A stretch of 64,000 nt of DNA from Falciphora oryzae (lineage: Eukaryota; Ascomycota; Sordariomycetes; Magnaporthales; Magnaporthaceae): contig JNVV01000021.1 of assembly GCA_000733355.1 (NCBI GenBank), positions 522,480 to 586,479 on the forward strand, in the 5' to 3' direction. Positions 32,446-44,028 of the stretch are shown here, piece after piece. Positions within the stretch are counted from its first letter, which is position 1. Every line of letters begins with the position of its first letter. A program made the position numbers and the translations under genes. The notes beneath the pieces are model-generated. The model searched no databases and had not been told where the DNA came from. It saw only the letters and a program-made list of their open reading frames with translations.

Positions 32446-33676
32446 ATGCACTTATCCAGCGCCTTCGCCTTCGCCCTCCTCCTCCTCCTCGGAGTTACTG
32501 TTGAGTCCAGACCGGTACTACCAGAGAGCAATGCCAACCAGCCCGCCGGAGCAAAGTCCACCCCAGGAGTTGCCCATGCGCAAGCGAAACCCAAGCCTAA
32601 CCCGCCAAATGCTGTTCCCGTCATTAAGTCCGCAACCGGAGCATTAAGTCAACCATCCAAATCCGGAACCCCGGTGGCCCCCGAATCGCCTCCTTCGAAG
32701 CCTCCCTCAGCCTCAGAAAAGGCCGCCGGCCAACCCCTCGGCAGCAAGCCTAACCCAGCCCGATCCAAAGATCCTTCTGTCCTTGGGCTAGCAGACAGTA
32801 AACCGAAAGGCGCCATGGGGGAACCAGAAGCTAACCCCCCTCCCCCCGGCCCCGCATGCCCGCTTCGAACGGGCCCCATCGTCAAGCCCCAGCCCAACCA
32901 ACAAAACAACGCCCGGGCCCGACGCGACTACACCTCCAGCTATCTCTTCCCAAAGGACCGCTTCAACAAGATGCCTCGAGACTGGCGCAGGAAGGCCGTA
33001 AGCGACGACCTGCACCCTTCCAACTGGAACTGGAATCCCGAGGGCGACGTGTTCCTCCCGACCCCTGCCATCGACGGGCGCCACTATCTCGGCAAGAGGG
33101 CCATCTTCAGGCGCTTCGAGGGCAGGCCCTTCAAGATCGCGGCAAACGGGTCCGACGGGTGCGGCCTCGCCACCGTCATCACCCTCGAGGGCGTCTGGGC
33201 CGCGGCCTAGTGCGAAGACCTTCCGTTCCGGGTGCGGGACAGCAAGGACTTTGAGGGGCGCTACCTGGGCCCCATTCGGTATGGGACGCTCGCGGGAAAC
33301 GGACACCGCGAGTACGCGCGGCTGCCAGAAACCAGAAGAGTCAGTGAGGGGTAACGCAGTATGCAGCCAATGGCCAAATGTCCAAGCGCACATTATTTGG
33401 CCGAGTCCCCCGCCTCATGTAAGGGATGACCAGAAAAGATTGATGCAGGCACAACTGCAGTTGATCAAGGATGAAATTAGAAGCCTGACGGCCAAGAAAG
33501 AGCCCATGGTGCGACTTTACAAGGAACATGACATTAGGGTCTTGTTTCAGTATCAACCACTAGTAAGTACGGGGATGAGTGATTTCACAATCGGTGCTGG
33601 GAGGGCATACCTGGTAGTCGAAGACGAAATGGTTTATGAGTCCTACTGGGACACAAACTGGAACTATAGCCCCTGA
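32446..33676 (+). pseudogene. GVW family member 2, disrupted by a nonsense codon and a frameshift
   Basis: The start encodes a strong signal peptide (MHLSSAFAFALLLLLGVTVES), then a Pro/Lys/Ser-rich stretch of about 130 residues, then the family domain (RPFKIAANGSD, GCGLATVITLEGVW). A TAG at 33208-33210 falls exactly where the relative at 46 kb has the Trp of GVWYAMW, so a TGG-to-TAG change is the simplest history. The same frame continues with family-like sequence (CEDLPFRVRDSKDFEGRYLG) to a second stop near 33353. The C-terminal half (IRVLFQYQPL, GRAYLVVEDEMVYESYW) is in a different frame up to 33676. Read-through or introns do not explain both breaks. It sits 204 bp from the 3' end of the convergent NLR gene. 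Confidence 0.82.
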
Positions 33677-33880
33677 TAAGAAGATCTTAACTGGAGCGTA
33701 GACAATAACTTTTTTTTTTTATTAGACCGGAGCGGTGGTTTTGGAGCTGGTGGGAACTGAAGAGCGTACACGACGAGCTGAGACCTCAATGCTGCATCCT
33801 TCCTCAAGCACAGAACAGATGGAGGAAAATGTAGATAAAGTGATACAACAGCGCAACGGCTGATGAGAGAACGCAGCACG

Positions 33881-36800
33881 CTACGTCCCGGCCGCCCTGC
33901 TCGTCGTGCTGAAAGTCCTCCTCCCGGCTGCTCGCCCTAGGGAACTGGTTCCACTGCGCCTCCTCATCCGGGCGGATCCTGGCCCTGTCATGGCAGAAGC
34001 AGAGTGCGAGTTCGTCTGCTGATCATCGCTCGTGGAGCCAAACGTCCACTCCAGCGCGTTCCTGATCACGCCAAGCTCCCCCTCCTGCGGAAAGATCACG
34101 GCCCCGTCGACCGTCAAGACCGGGTCCGCTCCGTTGCTCGTGCTGATGAACTCGCGGGGGACGAAGAAGTGGCCGTTGGATGCCGTCTCCTCCGTGGGCT
34201 TGCCGCTGACGGTGTTGCGTCTTCGCCTCACCCGTCTGGGGCCGAGGGGATTGGAGGCGGCGGTGGCGACGGAGCGGACCCAGAGGTCGTGGTCTAAAAA
34301 GACGGCACGGTCACCATAGAAGCCGTAGAAGGTCTTGGCGCTTCGGTTTGGGAGCTGCCCTAGCGTATCTCCCGCGGCTGTCTCAACCTTCGGTCCGTCG
34401 CCTGCCCCGAGGGCAGCGCTGATAGCCGAGGCTCGATAAAGGAGCAACTTGGGTGCCTCCGGGTGTTGAAGATTGCCATCCAGCGTGACAGCAATGCAAC
34501 TCCCTGTCTTGTCGGCCGCAAGGCTCTGTATTGCTGGCAACGCTGCCGACTCGGTGTCTTTGGCGGTGACTCGCCATCTGTGGAACAGGGTCACCTCGGG
34601 CCCTGCTCCGCAGGTGTAGGCGTCGATCTCATGCGCGCGAGCGCCAAGAAGGCAGACAGGCCCATGCGGCAAGGTAACCCAGACCCAGGTGCGGAACGGG
34701 TCATTAGCATTGTCGGACTGAAATACGTGTTCCTCTTTTGATGTGAGGTCCACCAGCCTGGTTTCGAGACCCAAGGCAAGCAGCAGCAGCGGCTGGTCTG
34801 GGTGGAGAATCAGGGCCAGAAGGGGCCCGTCGAGCTTAGTTTCGTAGATCGGCGTCTGGTCTGCGGACCATGGTGCTGGAGACTCGGCTTGGCCTTGGTG
34901 TCGTATGGCGCGGACTTCGACCCGACGGTCCGAGTCAGCGCTCGCGATGACGGAACTGTTCCAGGCAATTTTGGTGACGTGTGTGCCCTTGGGATGCGCA
35001 TAGAGTGGCGATGAAGCAATGATTCCGGTGTGCAAATCACCGAGAGCAACGGTTCCGTCGTTACGCCCGACGAGGATACAGCCGGCGCCGGGCGGAGCAA
35101 TGATGTGCGTCACGTCGAGGGTCTCTTGGTTGGCAGACGCATCAACGACTGGGGCCAGCGCCGCCACGGACTCGCTGATGCTCGACTCCTCGGTCACCGC
35201 TTTGCGTAGAAGCACTGAGGGCTCCCACACCTTGGTCTTCGTGTCTCGGATGTCGTAAAGCCGGCTGCCGTCGCCGCTGAAGGCCAGTGACCGCACCTCA
35301 GTCTCGGTAGAGCGAATGCAGTACATGAGCGACAGGGTCTCGAAATCCCAGAGCTTTATGACCCCATGGGCGTCCCCAGTCGCAAGGGTGTGGCCATCGG
35401 GGCTCGAAGAGAGCGCCAAAGCATTGCCGGGCACTGATTTAAGCTCGTGTTCCTCTTCTGCCCAGCGATCAAAGATGGCAAGCTCGCCGTCTTGATATGA
35501 CACCGCCAGTAACTCGATGGCTGGGTTCGGGTTGAAGAGGACCTCGGAAACCGACATGATGGGGTGTCCTGGGGTATCCCGCCGAAGATTGCAAACACCA
35601 ATCATCACATCTGGCTGCAGTCCCCAGATCTGTGGGGGTCTGCCTCGATGCGCAATCACGAGCAGTTCAGCGTTGGGACAAATGTCGGCGTCCAGGATGA
35701 CCTGCCGGGCGCCGCGTCTGTGTGTCGAACTTTGAGCGGTACTTTGCTCGTCAATCCTGACGCCATCCTTAGCGCTGAAGGCTGCAACGTTGCCGTGCCT
35801 GTCAACCGTAAGTATCGAACCGTCGTCTTCCGTGAAGGTGACGGTAGTCACAAGGCTTTTGGAATCGCGAGCGACAGACCACAAACATGTTGCGTCCTCG
35901 ACCTTCCACATCTTCATCTTGCTATATCCGAAAGACACGAGCCGTCGTGAGGCATGATCAAACTTCAAGCACCTGACGGGCTCACCGTGGTCGAGCTCGG
36001 CAGCCGGGTCGCAAGTACTTTGCCGATAGAGTTTGACGTGTCCCGACTTCATACCTATGGCGAACCAGCCATCGCAGCCTGTCAGACACACGGCACGCCC
36101 CAGCCGATAGTCGATGTAGCATATACAGTCATCCCAGGCCTCATTGGTGATTCCGGCCAAATGTAGCCCCTTGGCGCTGTTGCCAAACTCGCGATGTATG
36201 CCGGAAAGTGTGGGGCATAAAGGAGGGACGACGAAGTGGATTGCTGAAGGGTCCTCGAGTAGACTGGTGCCAAACTTGAGCGCGATGCGTGCGAGGTCGG
36301 TCTGCCAGGCCTGGATGTTGCCAAATTGCCTTCCAATAGGAGACATGTGCTTCACCCTTCGGTCGAGGTACCTCTGCAGATTCCTCGACGCCCTTGCTAG
36401 GTGGTAGAGATTCCCCTTCCGCCGGAGGACATGCTCAACCCACGACAGCACGTTTGATCGGAAAAACTTGTCCAAAAGGAGGAATAGGTCGTCTAAAGCT
36501 GAAGACGATAGCGCTAGATGTTCAGACCACGAAGTACAGGCGTAGTCGGCAAACGCGGACTTCACCTTCACCTTGGTAGAGGCCTTGGATGCAAACGCTG
36601 GGTGGCGAGGGGGGCGCATCTCATCATCGACCAAGTATCCAAGGCAGACCGTGGCTAGGTGTTCGTGTGCAGTGCTCTTTTGCAGATGGAAGACAGATGT
36701 GCAGTCGTCGCTCAGGAGGAAGTCGCCGACGGTTGCGTGAACGAGTTGCACGTTCCCATGGGGATCGACGCGGAGAAGCTGAGCGCACAGCTCGTCGATG

Positions 36801-38987
36801 ATGCGCTCGATATTTAGGACCCGTGAACCCAGTTGCAAAGAGAGACAGGCTTGTAGCTCACCGATCCTGAGCGGACGCGTGCTGCACACTGCCCACTCAA
36901 GGAGCGCCGTCATTAGCTTGATATGGCGCCTGTTATGTTCCATATCCTCAAGAATGCGGGTGTACAGAGATTCCATCTTCAGGGGAACCTGATCCAGCGC
37001 CTCGTTGATTTCGTCCTCGTCAAAGACCTTGCCGAGTTCATCGAGCGCCAAATCCGCCCAGAGGAAGGCACCGTCAGATCGAGATACCAGCTTCTCGACA
37101 AGCTCAGTCCGTCTTTCTGGTTCGACAGGAAGGGTGTCTGAGTTGTCTTCTACAAGCCGCCGAATGTCGCCCCGTGTGTCCTCAAAGCTGATTTGATGGC
37201 GGTAAAGTCGTTTCTCGGTGTCGAGGCGCGAAAAGTGCCTTTCAAGGTCCGGTAGCCGGCGGGAGCTAAAGAAGATGCGCAGGGGAAAGCGGTCGGGCTC
37301 AGGCTGCAGGTTGCAGAGCAACGACAAAAGCCGGTCCGGGTTGGTGCACTCGTCGAGCCCGTCGATAACCCAGTACTGCGCCGACGGAATCGCGAGCGAC
37401 AGAATGCCATTGATGAATATCTTCTTCCAGATGGTTCGCTCGTCATCTTTGTCGAACGTGACCCCTGCCTCGCGCATAGCAACCAAGGCCTTGCGGGCGG
37501 CCGGATGCAACTGGGCCATCTGAAAGGCAAGCGCACGGAGCATGCTGCTGGCAGTCTGCTGCCCCCGCCGTCCATGTCGGAAGATGTAGTAGCATGTATC
37601 CACCCCGAGATCATCTTGCAGGTGCCGGATGGCGTGGCACGTCAAGAGCGACTTCCCTGCACCCGGCTGGCCAGTCAGCCAGTAGCACAGCAGTGGTTGC
37701 TGTGCCGCATCGCCATCTCTCCAGTCCTGGAACGATCGTGTTTTCAGAAGCCATTCGCAGGATCCTAGGGTCTTCTTGGACTCGATGTTGAGTATGTCGT
37801 CCTCAGGGTCATGGGCGATGTGCAGGTACGATTCGAGTAAGCCGACCTCGATCCTTGTCTCGTCTGCCTTCTGAGTGAATATGTCGCCAAGAACATCCTC
37901 GGTGGCTTTTACCAACGAGTTCCGGACAAAGGCGTAGTTCGGGTCGGCGGGACTGTCGAATTTGCAGACATTTCTGTGGTCCGCATATAGAGGGTTCACT
38001 ATCTCTTGCTTATGTCCCATGATAGCAGAGTCCTTGCCGACAATCGCGACGCTGCTAGTCCCGAGCTTGGTTCTGACGGTCTCGTAGAAAGACCAGATTT
38101 GGAGAGAGTCGGTCCAGTGCCTGAACTCATCGTTGATGCCGGAAATTTGCGATGAGTTTGGAATGAGGTCGGTGATGTACCCTTTGCTGTTGTGAACGGC
38201 GCTCGCACGCAGGATGTTGTTTAGCAGCTTGGCCGAGTCACTGCCGCGGTGCGGAGTGGCCATGAAGAACATGCACTGGATCCTCGAAGCGAGGTCGGTT
38301 GCTTGGCTGTCGCGCTGGGCAAAGAGGTAGGCCTTCTTGATGACTAGTCCGCCCATCGAGTGGCCGACGAGGATTATCGGCGTCTTGTCTCGTCTCAGGT
38401 GCGGCGATGTCGACATCTCGCCAAACAGCGAGCGGCCGAAATCGTCCAGGTCCAGGGAATCATGCTTGCTGTCGCCCCAATCGCTATTATAACCGTACGA
38501 ATGGATCCTGACGTGCTGCAGGTCCGGATCGCGGGGGAGCCAGGCCTGGGGCCAGAACAGACGCGGATCGCCGCCTTTGGTCCATGTCTTGATCGAGCCG
38601 CCGCGCAGGCCGTGGACAAATATGAAGTCGATCAGGGGCTCGGGCGGCGAGTGCAGAAGATGAAGACCGAGCGGCCCCCATGTGTCTGGCTGAAATGCGA
38701 CGTCGGAGCTGGCATTGGTGCAGTCTGACGATATTGTCAAGCTAGCGCTGGCGATGGTGCTTCTTCGCTGGAAGCTGAAGCCACGGGTAAGGCCTCTGCG
38801 GATGCCTGCGACAGAAATTGATGGACTCGAGAGGCTCGCGGGGAAGGAGTGCCTTTCGATGAGGTTGCCTGGGCGAGGCTCGTTCTGATGCTGTTGAGGA
38901 TAACGGGAAGGCGCCAGTGTCAATCGTGTGCGGTTGGGCGAGTCAGTTTGTGCTGCAATAAGGGATGGAGCTTACTCGAGACTCCAT
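33881..38987 (-). CDS. fungal NLR: serine-hydrolase / NACHT / WD40 protein, 2 exons
   Basis: A 12-nt first exon (38987-38976, ATG GAG TCT CGA) with donor GTAAGC joins exon 38890-33881 across an 85-bp intron that has a CTGAC branch motif, giving 1,673 aa. This start is chosen because the long open frame has no ATG for about 160 codons. Domains in order are: a Ser-rich N-terminus; an alpha/beta hydrolase at about 85-320 (FVHGLRGG, GHSMGG nucleophile Ser at about 182, a likely catalytic His in YADHRNV); NACHT with P-loop GQPGAGKS at about 411-418 and Walker B VIDGLDE; and beta-propeller repeats from about 950 to 1500 (GVIKLWDFETL, GELAIFDRW, GTVALGDLHTG). Such STAND proteins act in fungal non-self recognition. 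The hydrolase domain is the presumed effector and resembles the SesB type. All key residues are intact, and the Arg/Ser-rich C-terminus is not recognised. Confidence 0.9.
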
Positions 38988-39774
38988 CCTGGGCAGGTAT
39001 GGCGGCGACAGGATATGAGTGAGAGTGAGCAGCAACCGAGTGCAAAATGCGAATAGGTATATAAACGCAGAAAAAAATCGGTTCGATATTCGTTAGCCGA
39101 CTTGTTAGTTTGCAACTCTTATTTCGCACGATTCGATCGATGTCTGGTGTGCGCGGGATAGCTTCCCGAGGTGTTTGCAGGGGGGCGCCATGCTGTTTTT
39201 TGCGCTACAACAGTCGGCGAAGGCGGCAACGAGGGCACCATGGGGACAAGCACATTGAAATGAGATCCCTTTTCGCTCCCAACCACTGCCACCACAACCA
39301 TCACCCCCACTGATCGGGCTGGCAGGCACTGCAGGGCAGCGAATCCGTCGCGAGATGGCGGTGGTCTGACGGGTTGCAGACTTGGCCAGGCGCTGACACA
39401 AAGCAAAAAAAAAAAAAAAAAAAAAAAAAAACAGGGCGCATCACGCGCGGCAGGGTGACGATGAGGGGTGGGATCAACATACAGTAGGCTCGGGTTGCGA
39501 TGCGTCCGCGATTGGACGGGCGTATTTCCCTCGGCTGCCCATGCAACCACACATCCGGAATAATATGCATCTCTAGGAGACAGCAGTTACATGCGTCTGC
39601 AGTATATTAAGCGGTCCTGCCCTTCGTTGCCTTGCCTTGCAGGACGCAGCGCATCCCAAGCCAGCAGACAACGTCCATCGGGCATCACCCAATCGCCCAA
39701 CACCCACATCTGCCTGTGTGCCCGACCAAAATTCGCCATCCGGGTCCTCAGTTGTGAGCTGGCGAGTGGCAACG
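38988..39774. promoter_or_regulatory. divergent intergenic region with a 27-base A tract
   Basis: This lies between the outward-facing NLR gene and the kinase-like gene at 39775, so both promoters should be here. An uninterrupted A run spans 39405-39431, which may exclude nucleosomes. No specific factor site is claimed. Confidence 0.5.
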
Positions 39775-41510
39775 ATGGTTATCATTGATCCAGAGTTTGT
39801 GGTGCCAACGGTCCCAGAGGAGGATCAGTATGAGGGGACCGAGATCGATGAGAACGTGCTCAAGGGTTCGTGTCCGGACATGGCTGAGTCTAACACCACA
39901 CTCTTATGTTTCTCTGACAAGATTTTTGCATTAACACGAACATTTAATACAGCTCTTCCCCACGGGCTCACAATCGAATGGGCAGCCACGAGCGGTGCCA
40001 GTTTCTGGGCATTCAACAGCAAGATCGACGCAATCTTGCCCGATGGCTCAGAGCAGTCCTACTTCTTGAAGGTCTGCTGTCTCCCTCCGTACAGCAAGAA
40101 GCAAGGAGCTGACCTAGTCCCCCAACCCCCCACCCTCTTGAACAGGTGTACACAACCGAAAGGGCCGGTGATATCGCCAGAGGCGAGTATGAGGGCCTCA
40201 AGGCACTGCGTGCCGTCATCCCGGATAACATCCCCAACCCCGTTGCCTGGGGACTGTGTGCGCGCGACCCGTCCCGCTCCTTCTTCATCGCCGAGTTCCG
40301 CTACCTGGACGATGACCTCCCTACCACGTCCGAGCTCGTCGACCTCGTCGGCCAGTTCCACGGCCAGACCAGCCCCAACGGCAAGTTCGGCTTCCACGCC
40401 ACAACGTTCTGCGGCCGCCTGCCCAATAACAACACATGGTGCGATACGTGGGAGGAGTACTTCACCAGGAACATTCGAGAACTTATGAGCATCGAGCTGG
40501 CCACACATGGGCCGCACGAGGAGCTCGAGCGTCTGAGTGCCATCGTCTTGGATAAAGTCATCCCTCGCCTCCTGCGCCCAATGGAGACCGAAGGACGCAC
40601 CGTCCGTCCCTCGCTGGTGCACGGCGACCTCTGGCACGGAAACGTGTCCATAGACGCCGAAACCATGGAGCCGGTGTTGTACGACCCGGGTTGCTTCTAC
40701 GGGCACCACGAATGTAAGTGCACAAACCACCTTCGGGGGTTTGTCTTTCCTGTGCCCTCTTTCCATAATTCCTTCCCGAATTCCTACTCATTTCCCCTCA
40801 ATTCTCTCATTTTCCTTTCACATTCCTTTTTCTCTTTCCTTAACCCTTCTCCCGCCCTTCCCGCATTCTAATTCCTTGTTCTATTATTCTGTTGCCGCCC
40901 CTCCCGCGCTCCCCTTCCTCCTGTCAAACCTTGCTTTGGCTGTCGAGTTACAAAGCCCCTGTCGATTGGCCATGCAGGTTCCCGACCCAACAACTCTCCG
41001 GGGGGACACCGCATGGGGCCGCCACGTACGTCAAGAGCGCGACCTGACTTGCCATGCGTCAGATGACTTCTCAATGTGGCGGGCCGCCCGGTATCGCACA
41101 AGCCAAGCACACGTCAAATACTACTTTGACAAATTCGGCGCATCCGAGCCTACCGAGGACAAGGACGGCCGCAACATGCTGTATGCCATGAGGAGCGACC
41201 TCGCCGTCTCGGTTCTGTGGTCCGCCAACAAGGCCATCAGGGGACTGTAAGTACATGATTCATGTCTTTCCTGACACGCACAATATTTTTGCGATGGGAC
41301 TTGCGCTGACGGTGCACGCGAGAAAGCGCCATTGAGGGCATGCGGCGGCTAGTCGCAGAGTACGGCGAGGGGTACGACGGGTACCTGGCCAGGCGGGCTG
41401 GCGGCGGACTCGACTCGCAGGAAACTGGCAAGCACACCGCCGCTCCGGGCGCTAACGCCGTTCAGCCCCGTGTGATAGGGGCCATGCCTATTCCCGCGGT
41501 CGGGGCATAG
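39775..41510 (+). CDS. fructosamine-3-kinase-like / APH-fold phosphotransferase, 5 exons
   Basis: Exons 39775-39865, 39953-40071, 40146-40713, 41063-41246 and 41327-41510 are phase-consistent and give 381 aa. Motifs are WAFNSKIDAILPDG and YFLKV (ATP-site Lys), GEYEGLKALRAVIP (helix C), VHGDLWHGNVSI (catalytic loop) and VLYDPGCFYGHHEYD (metal site), followed by the usual C-terminal helical part. These fit the fructosamine-kinase clan of the APH fold, which phosphorylates sugars on glycated amines or proteins; the actual substrate is not evident. The third intron (40714-41062, 349 bp) is unusually long and strongly pyrimidine-rich at about 40740-40920. The first intron (87 bp, GTTCGT donor) is a multiple of three and open, so retention would insert 29 residues. 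Confidence 0.85.
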
Positions 41511-41730
41511 GTCGCAACCAGTGGCTGCATGTGTTTCAGCATCAAGCTACCGCTTCTCTTTCTCGTCCGGGATAAATTCTGTTGACCTCGTGATGTTCTC
41601 GTTCCCATCCCCTTGCATAAGTGCCGCTAAGCCCCCACGGCCCCAAGCGTCGGATTAGGAAAAGGTTCTCGGGATTTATCCTTGCAAAAATAAGCGGTTC
41701 GCCGACAGGGAGACATCTGCAGGTGAGGGC

Positions 41731-43400
41731 TCAAAGGCACTCGAGGGGATACCTATCGAGTCTCCATTGCATGCCTTTCATCACCAGCACGTGAGTCCCC
41801 GCAACACCACATATGATCCCGAAGAGGGCAAGTGTGGTGAAGAAAAAGCCGGGCCCTATCGCAGCCATGAGCGGTCCCATGGCGGCAATGCCGCCGGCGG
41901 ATAGGCCGCAGCGCACAATGTTGCCGGAGGCAGCAGCCGCGCTGGGGTTCTCCTGGAAAACGTCCACCAAGAGGGTATTGCCGGTCTGTCGTGTAGGGGC
42001 CCCTGAGTTAGCGGCATCATCCAAAAGGGCAACCCGAGTAGCCCACGTACCTGAACGACACAGGTTTGGAGGAACCCGAGGATAAACTGCAGTATCAACG
42101 GGACGCTCACGTGCTAAGAGCTCGGGTTAGATGAAAGACCGAGAATATGTGAGGTGTCGGGATGACGTACCACCGCCTTTTCCAAGGCCCAGCCGTATCC
42201 AACCAGGGCCACAAGGTGGACGATCTGAAGGACATGCATTGACCGCAAGCGCGCCCTCTCTATGGGAAACTTGCTCATGTCATCTCCTCGCTTCCGATCC
42301 ACCTCGATCCCGGCTTCTCGTGCAGTAGTCTTGTAATTCCAGTCGAGCAGGCGGCCATTCAAGTAACCGCCGAGGACGACGCCCGAGCCGATGGCGACGT
42401 AGCACGCCCCGATAACAGCCCCATCGAAGCCGTAGATGCGCTTGAACAGGGTTGCTATGGAAGCCTGGAGGCAGTAGTAGAGCATGTAAAAGACGCCGCT
42501 GATAAGCAAGACCAGCGACGAGTCTCGGTAGAAGAGCACCCGGACGGAGCGAAGCGGGTTGGGCAGCCTCCGCCTTCGGGTTGCAGCAGGAGCTGAAGGG
42601 GGTGTGGAGGCGGGGTTGGTTGAGCCAGCCGGAGCAGCTGCTAGCCTCGCGGCACCCGGGATCCGAATCCCGCAGCAGACGCTGACCAACGGGCGGCGCC
42701 ACAGAGACCGAGGAATCACCGCGGAATTGCCGACGATGCCACGTGCCGTCTCGGGCAGGAGGAAGGCGACCACTGACAGCACCGCGCCGCCGCACATGAC
42801 CAGGAACCAGAAAATCCACTGCCAGCTCCCCGAGGCCGCGAGGACCCCGCCGCCGATCAGGGGCGCCAGCGCAGGACCCAGGTTGACGGCGACCATGGCG
42901 GCCCCCACCATGCCGCCGCGCTCGGCCGCGGTGCCGACGTCGGCCACGACGCCGTACGACACGGCAATGGCGGCCGAGCAGCCGAGGCTCTGGACCGCGC
43001 GCAGGGCCAGCAGGGCCGCCAGACTGCGCTGCAGGGCGAGCGCCACGTTGGCGAGCGTGTAGACGGAGAACATGGCCAGGTACGCCGGGCGGCGGCCCAC
43101 CGAGTCGGCGAGGTCGCCGAACAGCACGGGCGCGATGGCCTGCAGGACGAGGTAGGTCGTGATGGTCAGGTTGATCTGCTGCTCGGACGCGGCCAGGTCG
43201 GTCTGGAGCTGCGTCATGACTGGGAAGTAAATGTTGGCCGTCAGCGGGGAGAACAACATGGCCAGGCCGACGATACAGACCAGCAGGCGCTTCTCGCCCT
43301 GGGAAAAGACGCTGTACGGCGGCTCATCGTCTGTGGTGGTATCGTCCGGGGTTGGCGGGATTGCCTGCTCCACGTCACATTGTGACTTCTCGGGATCCAT
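41731..43400 (-). CDS. MFS drug:H+ antiporter, Qdr-like (DHA1), 3 exons
   Basis: Exons 43400-42171, 42113-42051 and 41985-41731 are all phase 0, with GTACGT donors at both introns, and give 515 aa. The N-terminal cytosolic segment precedes TM1 (LLVCIVGLAMLFSPLTANIYF). Signature motif A reads GDLADSVGRRPAYL, the region YGVVADVGTAAERG follows, and LPETARGIVGN closes the first half, as in Qdr-type transporters. A central loop of about 60 residues rich in Ala, Pro and Arg precedes the second six helices. Family members export drugs, polyamines or metabolites through the plasma membrane. It converges with the kinase-like gene 220 bp away. Nothing in the neighbourhood shows a biosynthetic cluster, so the substrate is unknown. 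Confidence 0.88.
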
Positions 43401-44028
43401 GGTGAGATGGCAGGGCTTGGGGCCGAGCAGCAGCGAAGGAGAAAGGATAGACTAGAAAGACCGATACCCTTGATATAATACTGGGACCTCTAGTTTCCCA
43501 TTCACCGGTATCTCGCTCTGCATCAGAAGCGGCCGCCCTGCTGACCCGGTGTAACCCCCGAGCCTTGAACCGACGTCGGCTGGCATAGCCCCGTTGACGT
43601 GGTCAATGGATCGAGCTCGAGCTTATCCAAGCCGCCAAGGCCCTGCAGCTTCCTCGACCAACAACCAGATTTCAAAGTCGTGTTGACCGAACACGTCACG
43701 GGATTAAAGCTGCCCATCCCTGGTGGCATGTTGCCGACGGTGACAGAGAAAAATGTGTTCCACAGGCTACAATGATTGAGTCGATGGACTTGGCGCTAAT
43801 GTACAGGGATAAATATTCCCTCCTCCCTCATTTTTCTCTTCTAGCTTATTTCAGCTCGAAGAATGTGCACCCCAATGTATTAGGTTCTTCCTGCCTAGCC
43901 GGTATGCACCTCGGATCCGAACTTCCCTCGAAGCCGCTTAGCTAGGTGGAAAAAGAAAGCATCGAAAAAATAAGAACTAAAAAGACCAGAAAATGCATTT
44001 GCATACCATCTACGTCTATAGCTACAAA
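43401..44028. other. spacer with one short cysteine-bearing frame
   Basis: This is the upstream region of the MFS gene and the 3' flank of GVW member 3. A 68-codon minus-strand frame (43729-43523) has three or four Cys but no signal peptide or splice support, so it is not called a gene. Confidence 0.4.

Noticed and set aside
43523..43729. 68-codon minus-strand frame with cysteines
   Set aside because: No signal peptide, no splice-supported upstream exon, no recognised family.
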